Assembly: GCF_003003885.1 (NCBI RefSeq)
Contig: NZ_PVWN01000015.1
Location: 1-64,000 of the forward strand
Reading direction: 5' to 3'
Source: Chlorogloea sp. CCALA 695
GTDB taxonomy: Bacteria > Cyanobacteriota > Cyanobacteriia > Cyanobacteriales > Chroococcidiopsidaceae
Length of the DNA: 64,000 nt
The notes under the pieces were generated by a model. It was not told the origin of the DNA and did not search any database. It was given only the letters and a program-made list of their open reading frames with translations. A program made the position numbers and the translations under genes. Below, in pieces: positions 16,825-24,842 of the stretch (position 1 is its first letter; the number at the start of each line of letters is the position of its first letter).

Positions 16825-19242
16825 CTAACGCCCTACTACCTTGCTACTGATTTGCTTGTAAACCGTCAAAGCTTGAGCGACAACTTGATCCATGTTGTAA
16901 TACTTGTAAGTTGCCAGCCTGCCGACAAAATGCACGTTAGCAGTGTCATCAGCTAAAGCTTTGTATTTTTTGTAAACTTCCGCATTCTCAGGACGCGGTA
17001 CAGGATAGTAAGGATCGCCTTCCTCGCGGGGAAACTCGTAAACAATGCTGGTTTTGTTGTGTTCTTGTCCTGTCAAGTATTTGAACTCGGTGATGCGAGT
17101 ATAAAGTTGTTCATTGGGATAGTTAATTACTGGCGCTGATTGATGAACAGCAGTATTGTGGGTTTCGTGTTTGAACTCCAGCGAACGATAGGGCAACTTG
17201 CCGTAGCGAAAATCAAAAAACTCATCAACGGGCCCTGAATAAATCGTTTCCCGACAAGGAATAGCCTTCTCAATCTCCCGATAATCGGTATTGAGCATAA
17301 TTTTGATATTCGGGTGCGACAACATATTCTCAAACATCCGCGTATAACCATGCAAAGGCATTGCTTGGTAAGTATCGGTAAAATAGCGATCGTCTCGGTT
17401 GGTGCGAGTAGGAACGCGCGCAGTTACCGATCTATCTAATTCTGATGGATCTAAGCCCCATTGCTTGCGCGTGTAGTTGCGAAAGAATTTTTCGTATAAT
17501 TCCCTACCCACTTTGCTAACGACAACATCCTCGGAAGTTAGGATTTGTTCTTTATGTTCAGCTACAGATGCAAAAAATTCCTCAACTTGAAATGAATTGA
17601 GCGATAGCCCGTAGAGCTTATTAATTGTGTCGAGATTAATCGGAATTGGTACGAGTTGACCGTCTACACTAGCTAAAACGCGATGCTCGTAACTGCGCCA
17701 CTGCGTAAATTGCGATAAGTGTTCAAAGACTTCGCGGCTATTGGTATGAAAGATGTGGGGTCCGTACTTGTGAACGAGAATGCCTGCATTGTCGTAATGG
17801 TCGTAAGCATTGCCACCGATGTGCGATCGCTTATCAACAATTAGCACTTTTTTCCCCAACTGATTTGCTAACCTTTCGGCAAGTACACTGCCCGAAAAAC
17901 CCGCTCCTACTATCAGATAATCAAACAAATATTCTCTAGTAATAATGCTGGGCGGCTCAATTGTGGGCGAATGAGTCTTATCTGGTTCGCGCGTTGCTAA
18001 AGACGATTCTATCAGTTGCATCATTGCTGCCCAACTGCGATCCCAAGAAATCTGTTCTAAAAAAGTATCAACGCGCGATCGCCACCCCGATGCTGTCAAG
18101 TCTTCTTTTAATAGCTTTTCTATCGCCGCCACAAAATCGCTAACATTATCGGCAATCTCTACTAAGTTCTCTTGCCCATAAGGACGCACTACGTCACGAA
18201 TTGAAGTAGATACTACAGGCTTACCTGCGGCTAAATACTCAGGAGTTTTAGTTGGACTAATAAACCGGGTTGACTCATTACGAGCAAAGGGTAGCATAGC
18301 CACGTCCCACCCCGCTAAATAAGCTGGTAGCTCTTGATAGTCTTTGCTACCGAGATAATGAATATTCTCGCCTTGGGGTAACATTGCACTGTCAATTTTT
18401 ACTACTGGCCCAATCATTACCAAGTGCACATCCGGTCTAGCGGCGGCAATTCCAGCTAATAGTTCCAGATCCATCCGCTCGTCTATTACTCCATAAAATC
18501 CTAAGCGCGGATACGGAATGTTTGCTTGATCTGCTGGTTCTTGACTCACATTTCTTGCTTGGGCAAAGTGAGCTACATCTACACTGCTAGGAAACGAGTA
18601 AACGTTGGGATGACAGTCTCGTTTGGCTTCATATAGACTTTGCCCCCCTGTAAATACTAAGTCTGCACGGCGAAACAACTGGGCTTCATTGTTTTTAAGA
18701 GTAGGCGATGCGCCTTTAAAAGCCGATAATTCATCCATGCAATCGTACACAATTGCCAAAGGTTGCAAATGCCCCGTAAAAGCTAAAGCCATCGGCGTAT
18801 AGTACCAGCAGATATACTGCTCAATTTGGTACTGGGCAAATAATTCATCAATTAGTAACTTTTGGGCGCTGGCAACTTCTTCAACACTCAAAGCTTCCGG
18901 CAAATGTGGCACTATTACCACTACTCCGCTCTCGTGAGAACTAATATCAAGTCGTCCTACTGGCTCGTTGCTCAATATCGGTTCTTCAATAAAAAATACT
19001 CGCCTTCCTTGAGCGCATCGGCTAAGTAAATGTTGAGGTCTTTGGAAAACAAAATTCCACCGCAAATGAGATAAACAAACTAAATCTGGCGCAGTTGTAA
19101 GAGTTTTTCTTGCTTGATTTTCTTGCTTAAAGGCGGATGTTTGGGATGATTCAGATATGGCAACTAGGCAATCTTCCTGAACTTTTGCTGTCCCCACTTT
19201 GTTACCACCGTTATTGTTTATTTCTGTTTTCTGTCGCGGCAT
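16825..19242 (-). CDS. glf: Fusion: glycosyltransferase + UDP-galactopyranose mutase
   Basis: Predicted 805-residue bifunctional protein. Residues about 50-420 are a GT-B glycosyltransferase (LSHLRWNFVFQRPQHLL near the start; SPTKTPEYLAAGKPVVST is the donor-site segment). Residues about 435-805 are UDP-galactopyranose mutase: LIVGAGFSGSVLAERLA binds FAD, GPHIFHTNSREV is the substrate-loop histidine region, and NYPNEQLYTRITEFKY and VHFVGRLATYKYYNMDQV are the conserved C-terminal flavin-contacting segments. The mutase converts UDP-galactopyranose to UDP-galactofuranose; the fused transferase could use the product directly, which is inference. It is cytoplasmic, with a polar N-terminus rich in N, E and K. 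It is the first gene of the leftward block, and a 30-bp palindrome 47 bp upstream of the start is a candidate operator. Confidence 0.93.
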   Translation of the reverse strand: MPRQKTEINNNGGNKVGTAKVQEDCLVAISESSQTSAFKQENQARKTLTTAPDLVCLSHLRWNFVFQRPQHLLSRCAQGRRVFFIEEPILSNEPVGRLDISSHESGVVVIVPHLPEALSVEEVASAQKLLIDELFAQYQIEQYICWYYTPMALAFTGHLQPLAIVYDCMDELSAFKGASPTLKNNEAQLFRRADLVFTGGQSLYEAKRDCHPNVYSFPSSVDVAHFAQARNVSQEPADQANIPYPRLGFYGVIDERMDLELLAGIAAARPDVHLVMIGPVVKIDSAMLPQGENIHYLGSKDYQELPAYLAGWDVAMLPFARNESTRFISPTKTPEYLAAGKPVVSTSIRDVVRPYGQENLVEIADNVSDFVAAIEKLLKEDLTASGWRSRVDTFLEQISWDRSWAAMMQLIESSLATREPDKTHSPTIEPPSIITREYLFDYLIVGAGFSGSVLAERLANQLGKKVLIVDKRSHIGGNAYDHYDNAGILVHKYGPHIFHTNSREVFEHLSQFTQWRSYEHRVLASVDGQLVPIPINLDTINKLYGLSLNSFQVEEFFASVAEHKEQILTSEDVVVSKVGRELYEKFFRNYTRKQWGLDPSELDRSVTARVPTRTNRDDRYFTDTYQAMPLHGYTRMFENMLSHPNIKIMLNTDYREIEKAIPCRETIYSGPVDEFFDFRYGKLPYRSLEFKHETHNTAVHQSAPVINYPNEQLYTRITEFKYLTGQEHNKTSIVYEFPREEGDPYYPVPRPENAEVYKKYKALADDTANVHFVGRLATYKYYNMDQVVAQALTVYKQISSKVVGR

Positions 19243-19288
19243 AGTTTGTCTTAACCAGTTATTTGTCGATTTAACTTTGACGAGGTTT

Positions 19289-19318
19289 TCCTAAAATTTT
19301 GTCAACAAAATTTTAGGA
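19289..19318. promoter_or_regulatory. 30-bp near-perfect palindrome upstream of the GT-UGM fusion
   Basis: Arms TCCTAAAATTTTGT (19289-19302) and their exact reverse complement (19305-19318) flank a two-base centre (CA). The two-base gap makes a stable RNA hairpin unlikely and favours a dimeric protein-binding site. It is 47 bp upstream of the start codon of the fusion gene, a typical operator position. No regulator gene is adjacent. Confidence 0.6.
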
Positions 19319-19462
19319 TTCTATAACCAAATTTTTAGTGTATTGATGCAAGAACAGCAAAAAAATGCCTGAAAATTAAGCAGGTAGAGTTATATCGCTA
19401 TAGTAGAGAATACTACTAAAATCTACTTATAAACTTTTTCTAGCAGTTAGGTATGACTAAGT

Positions 19463-19496
19463 TTTGGTATGATGAGAAGCATACCAAAGTTTTTTT
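19463..19496 (+). terminator. Hairpin followed by T-run (rightward)
   Basis: TTTGGTATG (19463-19471) pairs with CATACCAAA (19480-19488) around an 8-base loop, followed by G and seven Ts. This is the shape of an intrinsic terminator for rightward transcription, yet no rightward gene lies closer than galK (ends 12547). It may end an unseen small RNA or antisense transcript from the 19243-19706 gap. The rest of that gap holds the palindrome at 19289 and AT-rich sequence with no convincing ORF. Confidence 0.55.
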
Positions 19497-19627
19497 AGTG
19501 ATGCATCTTCCACGGGAGAGAGAAATTTAGTAAATATGTAATAGTTACTATATAAAAAACTTTAATAAGTTTAAATATGGCTAATAAGTTTAACTGCATC
19601 TAGCTAATATTTTTCAAGTTTATAAAC

Positions 19628-19657
19628 AAAAAAAGAGCTATTTAACAAGATAGCTCT
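19628..19657 (-). terminator. Intrinsic terminator of the ChaB-like gene
   Basis: On the leftward strand AGAGCTAT (19657-19650) pairs with ATAGCTCT (19641-19634) around an 8-base loop and runs straight into a U-tract (A-run 19628-19634 on the plus strand). It sits about 50 bp after the stop of the gene at 19707-19949. Confidence 0.8.
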
Positions 19658-19706
19658 CCTTCTAAACTAAAAGTTTATAGACTAGGTTGGCACTTGGTAA
19701 TAAAGA

Positions 19707-19949
19707 TTAGTTGCCACCAGATTGAACAGATTTATTGTGAATATTAGTATCTTCTGGCTTTAGCTTCCATTCACCAGTGTTAGTTTGTTCATAGTTGTCT
19801 TTAAGACTATTCCATCCCACACTAAGAGCAGCTTGTTCGCTCATACCATCTTCTTTCGCGCTATTAAAAGCAGCCAGAAACATTTGTTGAGCGTGTTCGG
19901 GAAGTTGTTTAATTTCTGGAGATAATTCCGACGATTGACTCTGAGACAT
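19707..19949 (-). CDS. ChaB-domain small protein
   Basis: Predicted 80-residue soluble protein. Residues about 11-55 match the ChaB fold: LPEHAQQMFLAAFNSA, then EQAALSVGWNSLKDNYE. The start is set at the second methionine (19949, MSQSQSSELSPE) because AGGA sits 8 bases upstream; an upstream in-frame start at 19982 would add 11 residues without an RBS. ChaB was named as a regulator of the cation antiporter ChaA in E. coli, but no ChaA is nearby and in cyanobacteria such proteins are of unknown role, often stress-linked. It ends at a clear intrinsic terminator, so it is probably monocistronic. Confidence 0.8.
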   Translation of the reverse strand: MSQSQSSELSPEIKQLPEHAQQMFLAAFNSAKEDGMSEQAALSVGWNSLKDNYEQTNTGEWKLKPEDTNIHNKSVQSGGN

Positions 19950-20123
19950 AAACTTAGTCCTACAATCTAAAGTAAGAATCAATTTAACAAACTATCTTTA
20001 AAGTTTCCTCTTTCTATATCATTAGGATAAACTCTTGACCTATGAGTCTTAAGTATTAGCAATAAATAAAATTAGTTGTAGTAAGCAATACACAAAACAA
20101 AGTAAAAAATAGTCCCTTATGCT

Positions 20124-20354
20124 TCAATTGACGTAGTGATTTTTTATTTGCATCCTTTGAGCTTCTTCCCAAGGAATCCATACTGTAAGCAAATCTTCTT
20201 CTACAAATCCTCTTCTACAAGAATTCGTAGCAAAATCTACCAGCACTTTGACAGTTGGCATATAAGCAGTGTTAACCATCTGATGCCCGTAACCAATGAC
20301 TTTTCCTAAATTACCCGTATTTTGATTAAATACATAGTCGCCAATGTTAAACAT
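20124..20354 (-). CDS. Small conserved-looking protein, SH3-like beta character
   Basis: Predicted 76-residue soluble protein of unknown function. The sequence opens MFNIGDYVFNQNTGNLGKVI and continues with alternating hydrophobic strands (TVKVLVDFA, LTVWIPWEEAQRM). The 'xxGDYVxxxxxxxGKVIGYG' start resembles small SH3-like barrels in KOW-type or DUF-class proteins, but I do not recognise a named family. Codon use and composition look coding. It stands alone, with its upstream side facing the divergent Uma2 gene 412 bp away. Confidence 0.6.
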   Translation of the reverse strand: MFNIGDYVFNQNTGNLGKVIGYGHQMVNTAYMPTVKVLVDFATNSCRRGFVEEDLLTVWIPWEEAQRMQIKNHYVN

Positions 20355-20766
20355 AGGAATTTTGCGATCGCATAGCTTAGGTTCTGCTCTTAAATTATAA
20401 ATAGACTGAATTTAATATCTTCCTCTTAAAGATAGTTATGATATATTCAGTAATCTATCTAAAGATAAAAAAGATTAATAAAGTTTGTAGCACTGAATAC
20501 AAACAACGGTGTTGAGTCAAATCCTATCCCCGGCTTGAATAATCGTTTAGGTAGCGAAGAAATCGTACATAAACGAGCAACTATAAATATGTACCGATAA
20601 CCAACCTCTCAAAGTTTGGGCAAATCTCAACCACTCAGGAAAATGGTTATTAGTTTAAGGAATTGAGTAACATTGCTCTCTTTCTAAGGATGCTGCCTAT
20701 ATCAGCGATAAGATTCCCTAAATGCTTATCGTTATACTAAAGACTAATTAAGCGCCAAGATAGACA
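20355..20766. other. 412-bp intergenic region holding a gene fragment copy
   Basis: This region separates the leftward 76-aa gene from the rightward Uma2 gene. It contains the 60-bp copy of the FAD oxidoreductase 3' end (20595-20654), a HIP1 site just after the 76-aa start codon, and otherwise AT-rich DNA. No RNA gene was recognised. Confidence 0.7.
20595..20654 (+). pseudogene. Displaced copy of the 3' end of the FAD oxidoreductase gene
   Basis: These 60 bases match 7301-7360 with only three substitutions by eye. In the original they encode the residues around KVWGTLNHSGKWLLVEDL near the C-terminus; here the copy would read KVWANLNHSGKWLLV and then stops (TTTAAG, TAA). A weaker resemblance continues about 20 bases upstream. 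No other part of the oxidoreductase gene is present, so this is a fragment rather than a second gene. Confidence 0.85.
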
Positions 20767-21330
20767 ATGAGTGCTGCACTAACTCAAAAAATTGCCCTTG
20801 ATGAATTTCTAAAGCTGCCATATTTAGATGAGTCTCCAGCATGGGAGTATGCTGAGGGGGTGGCAATTCAAAAGCCAATGCCTAAATTCCGACACTCTGT
20901 TTTGCAAAAGCAGCTATTAATTACCATTGATACGAGTAGCGACAACTACACCGCATTACCTGAATTACGATGTACTTTTGCTGAACGCTCTGTTGTCCCC
21001 GATATCTTCGTAATTGCCTGGAATCGTGTACAAGTTAATGATAAGGGCGAACCAGAAGATAATTTTTTAGAAGCTCCTGACTGGGCAATCGAAATTCTTT
21101 CACCTGACCAAAAAGCAACTCGTGTAATCGATAACATCCTCCATTGCCTGCATTATGGTTGCAAATTAGGGTGGCTTGTAGATCCAGATGATCGCTCTAT
21201 CTTGACTTTTGCTGCCCAACAAGAACCTAATATTTACAGAGGCGGAGTCCCAATTCCCACATTACCAGAAGTTAATTTAAAACTTACCGCTTCCCAAATC
21301 TTTGCTTGGCTAAAAGTAAATAAAGCTTAA
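20767..21330 (+). CDS. Uma2 family (DUF820) endonuclease-fold protein
   Basis: Predicted 187-residue protein of the Uma2/DUF820 family, which is greatly expanded in cyanobacteria and adopts a PD-(D/E)xK nuclease fold. Visible: ALDEFLKLP start, WEYAEGVAIQKPMP, then the nuclease core with VVPDIFVI (the PD aspartate) and WAIEILSPDQ (the E-x-hydrophobic motif; serine replaces the usual lysine position), and GCKLGWLVDPDDRSI. Length is typical. The nuclease role is a family prediction, and many members may be non-catalytic or mobile-element-associated. It is monocistronic by position. Confidence 0.9.
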   Translation: MSAALTQKIALDEFLKLPYLDESPAWEYAEGVAIQKPMPKFRHSVLQKQLLITIDTSSDNYTALPELRCTFAERSVVPDIFVIAWNRVQVNDKGEPEDNFLEAPDWAIEILSPDQKATRVIDNILHCLHYGCKLGWLVDPDDRSILTFAAQQEPNIYRGGVPIPTLPEVNLKLTASQIFAWLKVNKA

Positions 21331-21593
21331 GATTTCGGAAATTGTCTATGTTTGCAGTGTATTTACTTAGGACACTAACAAAACTGGCTGAAAATCACCC
21401 CCACCAAATTCAAATAGTTCGATTATGGTAGTAATAATCTCATTGTTAGAATAGAGCTTTAACACTTCTTTTCCCCACCAAACCGCTAGTCGGGTGTATA
21501 TTCGATACAAATACCACGACAAAAGTAGTGGTAATTAATGCCTGGGTGAATCGGCTTTCCACATCCTTTCCTCCAAAAAAAGCGCGAATTTCA

Positions 21594-22889
21594 ATGCACC
21601 AACCATCAAGACGCTTCTCACCACTCACAATCGCTTTGTTTAGCGGAGCGATCGCAACTACGGCTACTTTATCTGTATATGCTCCAGTTTGGAGTAATTC
21701 TCTGCGGACTTCCTTGCGAGACAACAACCCTAAAATATTAGTTGATGAAGTCTGGCAACTTGTCAATAGCGAATATGTAGATGGCACATTTAATAAAACT
21801 AACTGGCAAGCTGTTCGTCAAGACTTGTTAAGCCGTAACTATACGTCCCGCCAACAAGCTTACGCGGCAGTTAAGCAGGCTTTAGAAAAACTAAACGACC
21901 CCTATACACGCTTCCTCGATCCCGAAGCCTACGCAGCGCTAACTGACCAAACCTCTGGCGAACTTTCTGGGGTAGGTATCCGTTTAGAGCTAAACGAAAA
22001 AACTAATCGGCTGACAGTAGTAGAAGCGATCGCATCTTCCCCAGCACTCAAAGCAGGCATTAAGTCCGGCGATGAGATTTTAGCTATCAACGGCAAACCA
22101 ACTAAAGGGCTAGATGTTCAAGCAGCTTCTAGTTTAATTCGCGGTAAAGCTGGGACGCTGATTACTTTAAAAATTGGTCGCTCTGGCAAACAAGCTTTCG
22201 ATCTTAAGCTGACACGCGCCACGATTGAAGTGCCTACAGTGCGTTATACCCTCAAGCAAGAAGGTAAGCGGAAAGTAGGTTACATCAGCTTAAGAGAATT
22301 TAGCTCTCACGCTTCCGAGCAAATGCAACGAGCGATTAAAGAGTTAGATAGTCAGCAAGTTGATGCTTACGTTTTAGATTTACGTGGCAATCCCGGCGGC
22401 TTACTCAATTCAAGTATCGAAATTGCCCGGATGTGGCTAGATAGCGGGGCAATTGTCCGTACTGTAGATCGTGATGGTGGCAGCGAACAACCCTCAGCAA
22501 ATCGTACATCTCTAACTAAGTTGCCTTTAGCAGTATTAGTAGATGGCAATTCTGCAAGTGCTAGTGAGATTTTGGCTGGAGCGTTGCAAGACAACAATCG
22601 CGCAATTATTGTCGGTAGTCAAACTTTTGGTAAAGCCTTAGTTCAATCGGTACATTCGCTTTCTGATGGTTCGGGCATAGCTGTAACTATCGCTCACTAC
22701 TATACACCTAAAGGTACAGATATCAGCCACAAGGGAATTACCCCAGATATCAAAATTGACCTTACTGAAGCTCAAGCCCAAACTTTAGGCACTAATCCTA
22801 CTTTAATAGGAACTAAAAACGATCCTCAATATACAAGAGCGATCGCAATTCTAGCTAATAATTCTGTAGCCCAATCGCCACAGAAGTAA
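21594..22889 (+). CDS. ctp: Carboxyl-terminal processing protease (S41, CtpA/B type)
   Basis: Predicted 431-residue exported serine protease. The start is placed at ATG 21594 (MHQPSRRFSPLTIALFSGAI), which gives a clean N-terminal signal/anchor; an upstream in-frame start at 21528 adds 22 polar residues that spoil it. After a helical region (ILVDEVWQLVNSEYVDG...) comes a PDZ domain (about residues 105-180, SGVGIRLE to LIRGKAGT) and the tail-protease core with the nucleophile in DGNSASASEI and the lysine general base in TFGKALVQS. In cyanobacteria CtpA removes the D1 C-terminal extension and CtpB/C are paralogues; which one this is cannot be told here. The start was chosen by signal sequence, not RBS. 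Confidence 0.92.
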   Translation: MHQPSRRFSPLTIALFSGAIATTATLSVYAPVWSNSLRTSLRDNNPKILVDEVWQLVNSEYVDGTFNKTNWQAVRQDLLSRNYTSRQQAYAAVKQALEKLNDPYTRFLDPEAYAALTDQTSGELSGVGIRLELNEKTNRLTVVEAIASSPALKAGIKSGDEILAINGKPTKGLDVQAASSLIRGKAGTLITLKIGRSGKQAFDLKLTRATIEVPTVRYTLKQEGKRKVGYISLREFSSHASEQMQRAIKELDSQQVDAYVLDLRGNPGGLLNSSIEIARMWLDSGAIVRTVDRDGGSEQPSANRTSLTKLPLAVLVDGNSASASEILAGALQDNNRAIIVGSQTFGKALVQSVHSLSDGSGIAVTIAHYYTPKGTDISHKGITPDIKIDLTEAQAQTLGTNPTLIGTKNDPQYTRAIAILANNSVAQSPQK

Positions 22890-22901
22890 TGATATAGGTG
22901 T

Positions 22902-22926
22902 AGAGACGTTGCAATGCAGCGTCTCT
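22902..22926. repeat. AGAGACG...CGTCTCT dispersed hairpin repeat
   Basis: AGAGACG (22902-22908) pairs with CGTCTCT (22920-22926), loop rich in TTGCA. It sits between the convergent ctp and DUF1537 genes, where it could stop transcription. Members of the same family lie at 24368-24391 and 61866-61927. Confidence 0.7.
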
Positions 22927-22932
22927 TAGCCG

Positions 22933-24267
22933 CTATTTTTTACCCATTAACCGATGGTAAATTGTCACCAAAGCATCGGTATCGCCCACGTTTCCCGGAA
23001 ATAATACTATAGGTAAATTAGGAAACTGCGGATGATTGTCAGGAGTGACTACCATTGAGCAGCCAGCTAAAATTTGACCTAATAGTCGCGCCGAAGTTAG
23101 AGCTAAACCTGTACTCAAGACATCATTAGAAGTAATCCCGCCTTTACTAACCAAAAAGCCAATATCTCTAGGCAAACCGCGTACAATATCCATAAGCAAA
23201 GCAGAAACATCAGCGCCAAACTGTAGGCGCGCCTGTACGTCAGCAAAGGCTAATTCTTGACGACTGGTATAAACTACAGGAGTTTTATTTTCTGCGTGTA
23301 CGGTTTGGATTTGTTTTAAAGTTTGAGTAAGTAAGGACTGCGCTGCTGAATTATCGAGCAATTGAGCAACATCTATTTCAATGCCGACTATACCAGTTTC
23401 TTTAAGTAATGCTTCTAATTGTTCGGTAGTTTTTTTGACGTGAGAACCCACTATAAACGCCCCTGTACCCTTTCGCACGTACTGCGACATCTCCTCGGCG
23501 GGTACGCTTTGGGGCGGCAAATCAGCTAAAGCCGTTAAAATACTAGCGGCGCTGCGAAACAAAAACCGCTTACCACAACTTGCGGCGGCGAGGACTTCTT
23601 TAGCAAAGATATTTAGATCCCCTTGAACTTCGCCATCGACAACAACACACTTATTATCTGTAAGTTTCAGCAATCGATCTAAAGTGGATATCTTACCTGT
23701 AATATCAAACCCTGTACGAATATCTGCAAGTAAAAACCGTTCTACTGTATTAGCTATAATGCGCCCTTGAGTTTTTTCGGCGACGTAATCGGGTAAATAA
23801 CTATAACTGTAACTAAATACCGAATCACGGGCAAACTCTGTTTCATGGACGGGTATAGGTACGTTATCAACAATTAGATAATGGACGCTATCAAGAGTAA
23901 TTCGTCCGCCTTCAAAGAAAGCTGGGACAAGGAAATGAGCGTCCACTCCTCCTAATTCTTCAGCAATTACATCGGTTTCAATCGGGTAATGTCCGCGCAA
24001 AGTAGAATCAGAGCGACTGACAATCAAATAGTCTTGGATATTTAGTGATGCGATCGCACTTTTTAAATTTTGGCAAACTTCTCTAGTTACTTGGGCGGCT
24101 TGCTCTGGGGGAAGACTGCGAGTATTAGTTAAAATAAAGAATATTGGCGACTCGTCAGTTAAACCCAAACGCAGAGTATCGATATCCCAAACCGTTAGTA
24201 GCAAGCAACTGTGGACTGTTTGCGAACCTGTAGGATCGTCATCAAGGACAATAATCTTTGGCTTCAT
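22933..24267 (-). CDS. Four-carbon acid sugar kinase family protein (DUF1537)
   Basis: Predicted 444-residue ATP-dependent kinase. The N-terminal domain shows VLDDDPTGSQTVHSC and SRSDSTLRGHYP, the sugar-acid-binding signature of the OtnK/DtnK/LtnD-partner family. The C-terminal nucleotide-binding domain shows FLVSKGGITSNDV and IVLFPGNVGD. Members phosphorylate D-threonate, L-threonate, D-erythronate or related C4 acids, usually with a dehydrogenase and aldolase or isomerase gene alongside. No such partner is in the window, so the substrate cannot be named. Length is normal and the reading frame clean. Confidence 0.88.
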   Translation of the reverse strand: MKPKIIVLDDDPTGSQTVHSCLLLTVWDIDTLRLGLTDESPIFFILTNTRSLPPEQAAQVTREVCQNLKSAIASLNIQDYLIVSRSDSTLRGHYPIETDVIAEELGGVDAHFLVPAFFEGGRITLDSVHYLIVDNVPIPVHETEFARDSVFSYSYSYLPDYVAEKTQGRIIANTVERFLLADIRTGFDITGKISTLDRLLKLTDNKCVVVDGEVQGDLNIFAKEVLAAASCGKRFLFRSAASILTALADLPPQSVPAEEMSQYVRKGTGAFIVGSHVKKTTEQLEALLKETGIVGIEIDVAQLLDNSAAQSLLTQTLKQIQTVHAENKTPVVYTSRQELAFADVQARLQFGADVSALLMDIVRGLPRDIGFLVSKGGITSNDVLSTGLALTSARLLGQILAGCSMVVTPDNHPQFPNLPIVLFPGNVGDTDALVTIYHRLMGKK

Positions 24268-24367
24268 ATTAAATATTCCTACTCCATACTCTAATTAGTA
24301 CAGGCATCTTGTCTGTACTACAAGAAGTTGATTTATAGTGGGTAGGTTTATACTTTAATACGCTGGT

Positions 24368-24391
24368 AGAGACGTTTAGCCAAACGTCTCT
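24368..24391. repeat. AGAGACGTTT...AAACGTCTCT dispersed hairpin repeat
   Basis: A perfect 10-bp inverted repeat with loop AGCC, 16 bp after the stop of the leftward exported-protein gene (on its upstream genomic side, between it and DUF1537). It belongs to the GTAGAGACG family also seen at 22902 and 61866, and may double as a terminator or pause site. Confidence 0.7.
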
Positions 24392-24406
24392 TGCCATAAA
24401 TTGTTT

Positions 24407-24748
24407 TTACTTACCTGTTACCTTTTCTAGTAAGTCTTTGCCTTGCTCTACTAAACTCTTTTCCGAATCAGTAGCTTGGGAAGCCTTGACACTTTCGATA
24501 TTAGCTTTATCTTCGGGTTTAAAAATTTGCTTTGCACTCGCAGATGCTTGCTTTTCTTCTTCTAAAATTCCTGCACCTTCTCTATATTGATAAGCACGGT
24601 CAATTTTATCTTGACTTGTCAGTTTGTCTCTAGACGCAGTTATGGCGTAGCTAGGAGCCACAAATATATTTAAACTTGAAAAAACAATTAATAACATCAA
24701 CCCCAAAACGACAGCTTTTTGAGCTAGTGCTTTTAATAAGCTTTGCAT
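24407..24748 (-). CDS. Small exported protein of unknown function
   Basis: Predicted 113-residue protein with an N-terminal signal sequence (MQSLLKALAQKAVVLGLMLL..., cleavage expected near APSYA|ITAS). The mature part is short, charged and helix-prone (KIDRAYQYREGAGILEEEK, KSLVEQGKDLLEKVTGK), about 75 residues. An earlier in-frame start at 24829 adds 27 arginine-rich residues that do not look like a signal peptide, so I prefer 24748. It resembles the small cyanobacterial periplasmic or lumenal proteins with the 'PSYA' cleavage pattern; I cannot name a family. It is probably monocistronic. Confidence 0.7.
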   Translation of the reverse strand: MQSLLKALAQKAVVLGLMLLIVFSSLNIFVAPSYAITASRDKLTSQDKIDRAYQYREGAGILEEEKQASASAKQIFKPEDKANIESVKASQATDSEKSLVEQGKDLLEKVTGK

Positions 24749-24842
24749 AGAACGATCCCTATCTACCAGTAACAGACGCATCCTACTTTTACGGCTCAAC
24801 CCGTGCCTTCTGCCGCAGGATATATTCACAGCTTTATTGCAA

